Assembly (NCBI RefSeq): GCF_016117655.1
Contig: NZ_CP064936.1
Location: forward strand, 1,178,001-1,242,000
Reading direction: 5' to 3'
Length of the DNA stretch: 64,000 nt
Origin: Treponema peruense
GTDB lineage: Bacteria > Spirochaetota > Spirochaetia > Treponematales > Treponemataceae
The notes under the pieces are model-generated. The model made no database searches. It saw only the letters and a list, made by a program, of their open reading frames with translations, and was not told where the DNA came from. The position numbers were made by a program, and so were the translations under genes. Numbering within the stretch: position 1 is the first letter of the stretch; each line of letters opens with the position of its first letter. Of the stretch, positions 16,863 through 24,707 are shown piece after piece.

Positions 16863-17972
16863 ATGAAAAAACTCAACTGGCTTGCGGCAATGGCCGTAGC
16901 ATCAATGGCACTTCTTGGCTGTGAAAACGGAACCACAGACAACAACAAACCGGACACACCTGATACACCGCCAGTAGAAGTAACAGAAAAAAATAATATT
17001 GAACTTAAAGCGATTTATAGTGGATGGCCTGATGGAGCTGCTGATGGCACTTATAATACTGTAGATACAATTTCTACAGTTCTTGACCTAGGCTCTGAAT
17101 TTGATGCTGCAACAGCAAATGCTATTACAGTAAGCATGAAGGCTGCTTCATGGAAAGGTATCAGTGCTCTTGCTGTTGGGTTTAGTGCAACAGAAACTAT
17201 TCCTGAAGAACTTGAAACAGTTGAAGTAAAATTCCCGGAAGGTTCTATGACACTGAAAGATGGTGCAGAAATTAATGATGCATTGTTTGAAACCCTTGCA
17301 TCAGAAGGTACAGCTCTTACGTTACAGTTGTCATGGGATAAATTCCCTGTAGAAAAAGGAAAGTTCCGTTATATTATCCTTCAGAATTCAAAATCTAATG
17401 ACTGGGGTTTTGGGTCTGTTCTTCTTACAAATGTAAAGGCCACTGCAGATAATTCAGAAAGAAAAGAAAAAGAATATGTTTGGGTAGAAGGAACTCTCGA
17501 AGCCGGTAAAGTTGATTCTTCTAAAACAGTTGCAACAGAGCTGAAAAACGAGAAAGGTAACGAGAAAGGTTCAGTCTATGCAGATATCGGATATTCAAAC
17601 CCGTGGGCAGACTGCTATGTAAAGGAACTTAAAGATCTTGCAAATCTTCCAGTTATTACAGCTCTCAAGGTTGAACTGACTGTAAGTGGAATTACAAAGA
17701 GTTATGGTAACTTTAAGATGTATGCACAGGCTCTCGAGGCTGGTAATGAACTTACAACAGATGTAGTTGAGATAACAAAGGATGGTACATATACATTTAT
17801 CCTTAAGGGACTTGATTGGACTCTTAAAGCTGCTCCAGAAAGTTGGGGTTGCAATGCAAATCTTTCAAATCTCAACTGGTATGTAAAATCTGACGCGGCT
17901 ACCGACGACTGGGTTGCAGATGAAATTGCAGGAATTACTTTTGAATCAAAAGTTTTCTATGCTTCAAACTAA
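16863..17972 (+). CDS. Surface lipoprotein, unknown function
   Basis: 369 residues. Signal peptide MKKLNWLAAMAVASMALLGC with lipobox LLGC, then a short D/T/P-rich linker. The body has two similar beta-rich modules (VEGSM..., then a second after residue 200), the first containing LQLSWDKFP, the second FILKGLDWTLKAAPESWGCN. This suggests tandem carbohydrate-binding-type domains, but no family is certain. ATG at 16863 follows GGAGGATATTCCT. A strong terminator follows the gene. Position before two Msp-like porins suggests an envelope role. Confidence 0.7.
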   Translation: MKKLNWLAAMAVASMALLGCENGTTDNNKPDTPDTPPVEVTEKNNIELKAIYSGWPDGAADGTYNTVDTISTVLDLGSEFDAATANAITVSMKAASWKGISALAVGFSATETIPEELETVEVKFPEGSMTLKDGAEINDALFETLASEGTALTLQLSWDKFPVEKGKFRYIILQNSKSNDWGFGSVLLTNVKATADNSERKEKEYVWVEGTLEAGKVDSSKTVATELKNEKGNEKGSVYADIGYSNPWADCYVKELKDLANLPVITALKVELTVSGITKSYGNFKMYAQALEAGNELTTDVVEITKDGTYTFILKGLDWTLKAAPESWGCNANLSNLNWYVKSDAATDDWVADEIAGITFESKVFYASN

Positions 17973-18000
17973 TAATCCGGTAATTTAATTATTGGATACA

Positions 18001-18027
18001 GGGCTGTCTCTTTTGACAGCCCTTTTT
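18001..18027 (+). terminator. Rho-independent terminator
   Basis: GGGCTGTC, TCTTTT loop, GACAGCCC, then TTTTT: an 8-bp perfect stem directly after the first lipoprotein gene and 16 bases before the next start. Confidence 0.85.
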
Positions 18028-18042
18028 AATGAGGAGGATAAC

Positions 18043-18591
18043 TTGAAAAAAAATATTTTTAAGATTTTCTTTATTTCTTTATTGGTAGGATCTTTGTTTT
18101 CCTGCAATTCCGACCCCAACGAAGTTTTTGATGTAGAAACAAAACTTCATTACCAGTTGGTTTCAGAATTAAAAAAAGACACAAATAAATGTGACTTGGA
18201 AAGAATAAAGAGCATTAAAATTTTTGACTATTGTTGTGACAGCGGATGGGCCAATCTTCCTGTTACCTTTACACTCTATTCTGCCGGTGAAAAATACCGA
18301 CCGCACAGTAAATATACAGATTTGCTTTTTGAAAATGTTCCTTTTGAAAATTATAAAACAGACAAATGGGGTAATGCAATAGTCTGGTCTTCTGAAGATA
18401 CAGGTAACTATAGCGGTTCTCCAAAAGTATTTTCTTTGTCTAAAACGCTTAATTTAACAAAAATAGACAGACTTGTTTTGACCTATACACTTAAGGTTTC
18501 AAAAAAGTTTGTCAACGGTGGCGGTATACAGATTGCTTTTGTTGATAAAGACGGCAACGAAAGTGAAAATATTTATTTGAACGGTAAATAA
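18043..18591 (+). CDS. Lipoprotein, unknown function
   Basis: About 182 residues starting at TTG 18043, preceded by GAGGAGG at seven bases; the longer frame from 17992 runs through the terminator and is rejected. Signal peptide with lipobox LFSC near residue 20. The mature part (FDYCCDSGWANLPVTFTLYS, NGGGIQIAFVDKDGNE) looks beta-sandwich-like, and resembles in style the second half of the 16863 lipoprotein. Likely attached to the outer membrane. Followed 38 bases later by the first porin. Confidence 0.65.
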   Translation: MKKNIFKIFFISLLVGSLFSCNSDPNEVFDVETKLHYQLVSELKKDTNKCDLERIKSIKIFDYCCDSGWANLPVTFTLYSAGEKYRPHSKYTDLLFENVPFENYKTDKWGNAIVWSSEDTGNYSGSPKVFSLSKTLNLTKIDRLVLTYTLKVSKKFVNGGGIQIAFVDKDGNESENIYLNGK

Positions 18592-18629
18592 AAAAAAACT
18601 CATACATAAATCCCCAGGAGGAGGAAAAA

Positions 18630-20120
18630 ATGAAACGTGTTAATAAACTGCTTTGCGCAGCTGTATGTGCCTGCGCTCCATTTACGTTGTTTGCTCAGGA
18701 AGCCGAAACCCACGCACAGGAAGTAAAGTCAGACCACTTCATGCAGGTTTCAAGCCAGGGACGTCTTGGTGTAGAAGCCGGTACAGAATTTGTAATGGAC
18801 ATGAACGACAAATCTGCCGGTCTTGAAACAAACGTTGGCATAGAACTTTATCTTCCGCTTTTTGACAAGGCAGACAGAGGTGCTGTAAGCGAAAACGGCT
18901 ACATGCAGCCGGGCGTTCGTCTTATTGTAAAGGACATGTGCTTTCAGTGGATGGAAACTTATTTTGCAAAGGGCGGCAACTACGAACAGGACAATGTTAA
19001 CTCATGGGCTTCACGTCCGCTTGTTTTGAGTTACGGTGACATAAGCGCCGACGTTGTCTGGAAGAATTTCTATTTTCAGGTTGCAGGAACAACAAACCCC
19101 ATGGAAGTTTCACAGGCATCACTCAATTCAATTTTTGATGATGTCATGGACACAGACGACCGCTGGTACATCAAAAAGGATTATGCCCTTTATTCAAAGA
19201 CACGCTACAACAAACAGGGACTTCCTCTTTTGGGAACAGCCCTTACAAGAGATTTTGTAGACCCCGACTACAAGGATGATATTTCGGGACAGCTTGGCTT
19301 TGGTGTAGAGTTCAGCAAGTTTACTGCTCTGGCAAAGGCAGCGTCCCTTTACAACGGCCGCGATAATGACAACAACGCATGGCTTTTTGGTCTTGAATCA
19401 ACTGCATATCCTGTAGAAAACATGAAGATAGAAGCAAATGTTCTTGCAGGCGTTAACTGCGATGCAGATCTTGGCGAAAATCCGTTTGCAGCAGGAATCA
19501 GTGCAGACTACAAAATTCCGCTTGTAAAAAAAGTTGTAATGAAACCTTTCGTTGGGTTTGACTACAACATGGATCTCCAAAATACTTCAAACAAGAGCTG
19601 GGAACTTGGTGCGGGAACTTACATTTACTTCCGCGGCGAAGACTACCTTGCAAGCCATCGTGAAGTTGACTACGACGAAATTGTTCCGGTTGGAATTTCA
19701 CTTGGTGCAAACCTTGCAAAACTCGGTGATGCAGACATGACAACAAATCTTGTGTTCAGCGCATTTGAGATTGCAGACCGTCGTGCTCTTATTCCAAACC
19801 TCGGATACTTTGCTCAGCTCGAAATGAGCGCAATTGCATCTGACAACATGCACACAGCAGTTTGCGGACAGCTTGAATATCTTATCAACGGAAAATTCCT
19901 TCCGTATGTTTACGGCAAGTATGCTCCGGAGCTTTCTGCCAACGGTGAGCACTTTACAGGAAAAGACATCGTAACCGCAAAGGTTGGATGCTACATGACT
20001 CCTGTTCAGTATTTCTCAATTGACCTTAACTACTCTCTTGATTTTATCACAAAGGGTAAGGAAGACAGCGATATTCAGGATAAGGGTGCCCTTGGTATTG
20101 CCTGTGTAATTCGTCTGTAA
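18630..20120 (+). CDS. Msp/Tpr-like outer membrane protein
   Basis: 496 residues, signal peptide ending FTLFA/QEAE. The body alternates short amphipathic strands typical of a beta-barrel (GRLGVEAGTEFVMDMNDKSA, LGFGVEFSKFTALAKAASLY, AGISADYKIPLVKKVVMKPF) and ends in an aromatic/hydrophobic beta-signal-like ACVIRL. The pattern matches treponemal major outer sheath/Tpr-type proteins, which act as porins and adhesins. Very strong ribosome site (GGAGGAGG). Next gene is a paralogue 18 bases downstream. Confidence 0.75.
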   Translation: MKRVNKLLCAAVCACAPFTLFAQEAETHAQEVKSDHFMQVSSQGRLGVEAGTEFVMDMNDKSAGLETNVGIELYLPLFDKADRGAVSENGYMQPGVRLIVKDMCFQWMETYFAKGGNYEQDNVNSWASRPLVLSYGDISADVVWKNFYFQVAGTTNPMEVSQASLNSIFDDVMDTDDRWYIKKDYALYSKTRYNKQGLPLLGTALTRDFVDPDYKDDISGQLGFGVEFSKFTALAKAASLYNGRDNDNNAWLFGLESTAYPVENMKIEANVLAGVNCDADLGENPFAAGISADYKIPLVKKVVMKPFVGFDYNMDLQNTSNKSWELGAGTYIYFRGEDYLASHREVDYDEIVPVGISLGANLAKLGDADMTTNLVFSAFEIADRRALIPNLGYFAQLEMSAIASDNMHTAVCGQLEYLINGKFLPYVYGKYAPELSANGEHFTGKDIVTAKVGCYMTPVQYFSIDLNYSLDFITKGKEDSDIQDKGALGIACVIRL

Positions 20121-20137
20121 TTTTGGGAGGTGTCACA

Positions 20138-21805
20138 ATGAAACGATACGCAAGTTTATTACTTGTCCTGATTTCCTCCGCACTTATGTTCGCAGACGTT
20201 GCAGTTCCGTTCTTTGGCGGAAACAACATGGGCATGGACTTTAACACAACGTTCGCCGCCGACCTTAACGACGGTTCTACGGGACTTGAAACAAATCTTG
20301 GCTGTGACTTGTGGTTTGAGTTTACGCCGTACAAGGACATGGGACTTAACCCAAGACGTGACAGACTTTCTGCCGCACTCAAGATGTCCAATACTGCAAT
20401 TTATGCCTGGCGCGGATATAATTTCAATAATTCCGGATCGTCAAATATTAACGACATTGGTGTAAGGGATCAGGCAAAATCTATCTGGTTCAATACCCTT
20501 ATTGCAGAACTTCAGTATGGTGAATGGTGGCTTCGTGCTGCAGGAATTGACCCGCAGATTACAATGAGCCAGGCTTCAATTCGCTCTATGCTGGACAACA
20601 ACATGAGCAACCGTACCGGAGACAAAAACCAGTACTTCAGGCTTCCGCTGTTCCATTCAGGCGGACCTTATTCAGGAAACGGTGGTACTGTTTCTGTTAT
20701 TGGACGCGACCTTGTTCACCTGTCACGCCGCGAAGTAGAAATTTACGGTATGTACAGCGCCGGCTTTAACGGAGTTGACTTTCAGGCAAATGTAAAGGCA
20801 GGCTCCTGGAAAAACGGCAAGAATAATGACGACAATTCCTGGGTATTCGGTGCAGATGCAACATGGAACCCGACTATGAAACAGAAGGTTTCACTTTCTG
20901 CCCTGTATGCCATAAACTACGGAACCTATACTGCGCCTGCAGATACAAGCCGCGAGACTTTGCCGTCAGACAGTGAAGAGATTACTACTACTGTTGTTGT
21001 GTCCGGTGCAAATGATCCCGAAGCCGACGCTTCTGCTCTTGTAGAGGCACCGCTTGCACTTGGTCTTGGCTACGAGTACAACATTAACATTGGCGGTTTT
21101 GGTGTTCTGCGACCTTATGCCGGCTTTGACTTTGTTTACCAGACAGCACTTGCAAGTGAAGCAATTCACGATGACTATGACTGGGAAGTCGGTGGCGGTC
21201 TTCAGTGGCTGTTCCGCGGAACCGGTGCACAGTTCAAGCGCGACAAAAAACTTGGCGGAATGCAGCTTTCTGGAGATACAGCAAACCAGGTTGGATTCGG
21301 TGCCGGCTTTAACATGAACAAAGATGGTGTTATTAACGGAATCCTTTCGTTTAACGAAGATCCTGCTGCAAGCCCCATCAGAAATCTTGGCGGCTTCTTC
21401 CAGATGGAATTCATGAACATTGGCGGCAAGGAATATACAGCCCCCAACGCTCAGGTTTATGACGAGTTCCTTTTTGCATGTATTGCACAGATGGAATACC
21501 GCGTAAACCGCAACGTTATGCCTTATATCTTTGCCTGGTATGTTCCGAGCATTGACTACGGTGCTGCAGAAGGAACAGATGCCGACGGTAATACAATCTA
21601 TTCACGTCAGGCATACAACAACTTCAACGACAACCCTACGTACGATGCCGACAATCTTACGCTTACTACAAAACTTGGATGTAAAATTACTCCATTCGAG
21701 AGATTCTACATTGATGTGTGGTATGAGCGCACAGACCAGAAGGCAGGGGATACTTGGAGTCTTGATGCCGGTTTGATTTCTGTTTGCTGCGGAATCAACC
21801 TGTAA
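20138..21805 (+). CDS. Second Msp/Tpr-like outer membrane protein
   Basis: 555 residues, signal peptide ending LMFA/DVAV. Shares with its upstream neighbour the ordered blocks MDFNTTFAADLNDGSTGLET, FQANVKAGSWKNGKNNDDNS, LRPYAGFDFVYQ and a C-terminal barrel end (CGINL). An insertion near residues 270-300 (ETLPSDSEEITT) is probably a surface loop. The ATG at 20138 has GGGAGG upstream. The pair is probably a tandem duplication that diverged. Likely a porin; substrate unknown. Confidence 0.75.
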   Translation: MKRYASLLLVLISSALMFADVAVPFFGGNNMGMDFNTTFAADLNDGSTGLETNLGCDLWFEFTPYKDMGLNPRRDRLSAALKMSNTAIYAWRGYNFNNSGSSNINDIGVRDQAKSIWFNTLIAELQYGEWWLRAAGIDPQITMSQASIRSMLDNNMSNRTGDKNQYFRLPLFHSGGPYSGNGGTVSVIGRDLVHLSRREVEIYGMYSAGFNGVDFQANVKAGSWKNGKNNDDNSWVFGADATWNPTMKQKVSLSALYAINYGTYTAPADTSRETLPSDSEEITTTVVVSGANDPEADASALVEAPLALGLGYEYNINIGGFGVLRPYAGFDFVYQTALASEAIHDDYDWEVGGGLQWLFRGTGAQFKRDKKLGGMQLSGDTANQVGFGAGFNMNKDGVINGILSFNEDPAASPIRNLGGFFQMEFMNIGGKEYTAPNAQVYDEFLFACIAQMEYRVNRNVMPYIFAWYVPSIDYGAAEGTDADGNTIYSRQAYNNFNDNPTYDADNLTLTTKLGCKITPFERFYIDVWYERTDQKAGDTWSLDAGLISVCCGINL

Positions 21806-21872
21806 TAAAATGAGCATTCATTCCGGATTCATTCCGGAACCTGTCATAAGCAGTTACTGAAATAATTTAAGT

Positions 21873-21912
21873 TTCCATCGGTTTTTTCAAAAAACCGATG
21901 GAATACTTTTTT
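21873..21912. terminator. Bidirectional rho-independent terminator
   Basis: TTCCATCGGTTTTTT (21873-21887) and its exact complement (21889-21903) with a T-run after the 3' arm; the A-rich complementary side serves the convergent minus-strand operon. Confidence 0.85.
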
Positions 21913-21923
21913 TTAGACGCAGT

Positions 21924-22382
21924 TTATTTTATCTGAATGTCGTTTGGAAAATGATTGTCTGCTTCGTGGTGAAGCTTCTTGTAGCGTTCGTAAATGCGGT
22001 TCTTTAATTCAGTAGAACTTATTCCCTGTCCGTAAGGAAAGTAAACTACAGTCACACCCTGTTCTTCAAGGTAGTCATATTTTCCAACCCAGTCATCACC
22101 AACAACAAAGATGTCAAAATGAAGTTTTTTTACTTTGTCTGCGTGGTCAAGTGACTTTTGCGGAATTACGATGTCGGGGTATTTGAGCGCCTTTACCAAA
22201 GCAATTCTTTCGTCAAAGGGTATAATTGGTTCTGACTTGTATGAAGCAACAAGTTCGTCTGTGTTTACACCAACAATCAGAATATCACCTAAAGCTCTTG
22301 CATATTCAATCATTTTAATGTGATTTGCATGCAGCATGTCAAAAGTACCGCTGGTGTAGACAACAGTTTTGTTTCCTATCAT
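21924..22382 (-). CDS. TagD-like cytidylyltransferase
   Basis: 152 residues, full length for a single-domain nucleotidyltransferase of the glycerol-3-phosphate cytidylyltransferase family. YTSGTFDMLHANHIKMIEYA is the substrate-binding loop, with HANH in place of the usual HxGH; the C-terminal FPYGQGISSTELKNRI matches the R-T-x-G-I-S-T motif, though the Arg is replaced by Tyr-Gly-Gln. The ATG at 22382 begins one base after the aminotransferase stop, so translation is coupled. Expected reaction: CTP plus a phosphorylated alcohol gives the CDP-alcohol donor for the glycerophosphotransferase encoded upstream. The substrate could differ from glycerol-3-phosphate because of the motif changes. Confidence 0.8.
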   Translation of the reverse strand: MIGNKTVVYTSGTFDMLHANHIKMIEYARALGDILIVGVNTDELVASYKSEPIIPFDERIALVKALKYPDIVIPQKSLDHADKVKKLHFDIFVVGDDWVGKYDYLEEQGVTVVYFPYGQGISSTELKNRIYERYKKLHHEADNHFPNDIQIK

Positions 22383-22383
22383 T

Positions 22384-23469
22384 TTAGTTTTCCTCCAATT
22401 TTGCAAGGGCTTTCTTTAACGCTTCTGCAAGTGAATCGTAATCAGATAAAGACAGGTTTCCTATATGACCCACTCTGAATACTTTGTCCTTAAGCTCGCC
22501 GCCGTTGGGACAAATCCATATTTTATATTCATCCTTGACAACTTCAAAAAGTCTGTGTGCAGAAACTTTTTCATCGTTGACTTTAAGGGCTGTAACACAA
22601 TTTGACAGTGCTGATGAGTCGGTAAAAACAGTAAAGGGAAGTTCTTTTATTATATTTCTGAAGTAAGAAGCACGTTCTGCAATTTTTGCGTGTTCAGATT
22701 TGCCATTGTCTTTTGCAAGTTCCTTTAATCTTGAGTTTAACTGGATAAGTATAGAAACGGCCGGTGTAAAAGGAGTTTGCCCGCGCTCGCCGTTTTTAAG
22801 GTAAGAGGCAAGATTAAAGTAAAGTGAGTGTACTTTGTTTGTATTGCAGCGCTCAACTGCTTTTTCATCCATGCAGATAACAGAAAGTCCCGGTGGAAGG
22901 GCAAGTGCTTTCTGGCTTCCTGTTATTGCTGCGTTGATGTTCATTTTTTTCATGCTTATTTCATCTGCAAGAAAACCCGAAACCGCGTCTACAAAAAGAA
23001 ACATGTTGTTGCGCCTGCAGAAGTCTCCGATCATATTCATATCGTAACGTACACCGGTAGATGTTTCGCATAGCTGTACAAGAAAGCCGGTATATCCTTT
23101 GTTTTCGTAACTGCCAAGAATTTCTTCTGTCAGCGGTTTACCGCTTTGAAGTTTTATCTGCGTGTATGGAATCTCATGTATTTCACACAGTTCGGCAAGA
23201 CGTTCACCAAAACTTCCGCCGTTTACTACAAGAACTTTGTCTTTTGCAGTAAAAAAATTCATTACACCGGCTTCCATTGAGGATGTTCCGCTTCCTGTCA
23301 TGAAAATACTTCTTGAATTTTCTGGCGCGTCAAACAGTGAAAGAATTATTTTTTCATTTTCTTTCATGAGTGCCGAAAATTCATCTGTTCTGAAATATGG
23401 AACCTGTTCTTTTCCCAGCTCCAATATATCTTCCTGAATTTGTACAGGTCCGACTGTAAAATTTAACAT
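22384..23469 (-). CDS. Class V pyridoxal-phosphate aminotransferase
   Basis: 361 residues, alanine-glyoxylate/2-aminoethylphosphonate transaminase-like fold: N-terminal LNFTVGPVQI, FMTGSGTSSMEAGVMNF phosphate cup, FLFVDAVSGF with the cofactor-ring Asp, and AAITGSQKALALPPG with the Schiff-base Lys. It overlaps the end of the glycerophosphotransferase gene by seven bases. Its presence between polymerase-type and cytidylyltransferase genes suggests that the activated alcohol or its decoration derives from an amino-acid or aminophosphonate precursor. No PEP mutase gene is in the window, so a phosphonate pathway is unproven. Confidence 0.85.
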   Translation of the reverse strand: MLNFTVGPVQIQEDILELGKEQVPYFRTDEFSALMKENEKIILSLFDAPENSRSIFMTGSGTSSMEAGVMNFFTAKDKVLVVNGGSFGERLAELCEIHEIPYTQIKLQSGKPLTEEILGSYENKGYTGFLVQLCETSTGVRYDMNMIGDFCRRNNMFLFVDAVSGFLADEISMKKMNINAAITGSQKALALPPGLSVICMDEKAVERCNTNKVHSLYFNLASYLKNGERGQTPFTPAVSILIQLNSRLKELAKDNGKSEHAKIAERASYFRNIIKELPFTVFTDSSALSNCVTALKVNDEKVSAHRLFEVVKDEYKIWICPNGGELKDKVFRVGHIGNLSLSDYDSLAEALKKALAKLEEN

Positions 23470-24707
23470 ATAGTTTCCTCCATTATTTGAGTTTGTTTGT
23501 TTGCAAGATATTCAAAAACTTTTGTTACTGCGTTTCCCGGGTTATCCCAGCACTGTTTTCTTATCGCGTTTCTTTTGCGCTCAAGTGTTGTGCTTTTTAT
23601 TGCAGATAAAATGACATCTTTTATGTTCGCAAAATCTGTTTCCTTTAATTCAATTCCCAATTCCGGTAATACTTTGAATGTCCATCTTTCTTCGTTAAGC
23701 CATGACTGCTCGTAGGGGGCGTCATCAAAAGCTTGCGGCCTGGTGTATAAAAGCGGTTTGTCAAAAATCATTGAGTAGTCAAAAATAATGCCTGAAAAAT
23801 CAGTAATCATTATATCTGCATTCTGCAGGCATTCAAAATTGTCATTGTCATTATTCCAGACTATTCGGGTATTATCTGCATATTTTGCTTTTAAGTTTTG
23901 CAGAAGTTTTGGTTCTGCCGTATATGACTGCGGATGCGGTCTTATTATGATATTGAATCCGGAACTGCTCAGCGAATCCAGTAAATCTGTTCCGTATAAA
24001 TTCAGAAGGGAAGATTTTCCCCAGCTTGGAGCAACCAGAACCGTTGTTTCTGTTTTTTTGTCAACTGCACTTTTTAGTACCCTTTCTTTCATGGAATCAA
24101 AATGAACGCACCCGCAGACTGTTATTTCTTTTGGACTTTCGTTTCTTGCTTTTTCAAGACTGCGGATTGTATCTTTTTGATTTGTCCCCGTAGCCAAAAC
24201 TGCATCGTAAAAATCAAGAGCAAACATTCTGTACCCTGCCAGCTCATCAACAGTGTGCGGAATGTGCACATACCATTTTACGTTTCTGCTTCTTTTCCAT
24301 TGAAGAACATCAAGACCGGGTGTTGTTGAAAGAAGTATATTTGCTTTTAACATGTTCAGTCTTGCAAATCCTTTGTTTCCTTCTCCTATAAATTCCGGCT
24401 TTACGAATTTGTAGTCACAGCCAAATACAGGGTCATCTTTAGATTGTGTCAAATACAAAAGTCCGGTTTTTCTTTTTTCAAATTCATCGCAAACCGGTTT
24501 GAATATATTCCAATAGCGTTTGTGGTCTGAATATACAGCATAAGGAACAATTGAGTTGTCTTCTTTTAGTTTTCCGCCACTGAAAAGGAATTTAAGTTTA
24601 AGAATCAGTGCTCTTCCTGCAAACACGGCTGTAGTTGCAAGTCCGATAAAAAGAGAAAAAAGCATTGAGCCTGTTCCCGGGTCTATGTATAAAAGCAAAG
24701 TATTCAT
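23463..24707 (-). CDS. CDP-glycerol glycerophosphotransferase-family protein
   Basis: 414 residues. N-terminal membrane-associated segment with the IDPGTGS motif and one hydrophobic helix (residues 7-33), then a GT-B-like Glyphos_transf domain. Conserved features visible are IIRPHPQSY (catalytic-region His), NADIMITDFSGIIFDYSMIF (metal/nucleotide loop) and CWDNPGNAV near the C-terminus. The family (TagB/TagF) transfers alditol phosphate from CDP-donors to build or prime teichoic-acid-type polymers. Its start overlaps the stop of the YidC/sulfatase gene by one base (TAATG). Confidence 0.85.
   Translation of the reverse strand: MNTLLLYIDPGTGSMLFSLFIGLATTAVFAGRALILKLKFLFSGGKLKEDNSIVPYAVYSDHKRYWNIFKPVCDEFEKRKTGLLYLTQSKDDPVFGCDYKFVKPEFIGEGNKGFARLNMLKANILLSTTPGLDVLQWKRSRNVKWYVHIPHTVDELAGYRMFALDFYDAVLATGTNQKDTIRSLEKARNESPKEITVCGCVHFDSMKERVLKSAVDKKTETTVLVAPSWGKSSLLNLYGTDLLDSLSSSGFNIIIRPHPQSYTAEPKLLQNLKAKYADNTRIVWNNDNDNFECLQNADIMITDFSGIIFDYSMIFDKPLLYTRPQAFDDAPYEQSWLNEERWTFKVLPELGIELKETDFANIKDVILSAIKSTTLERKRNAIRKQCWDNPGNAVTKVFEYLANKQTQIMEETIC

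Noticed and set aside
22384-23469. Phosphonate (2-aminoethylphosphonate) pathway
   Set aside because: A class V aminotransferase beside a cytidylyltransferase recalls treponemal phosphonate genes, but the nucleotidyltransferase is TagD-like and PEP mutase and decarboxylase genes are absent here.
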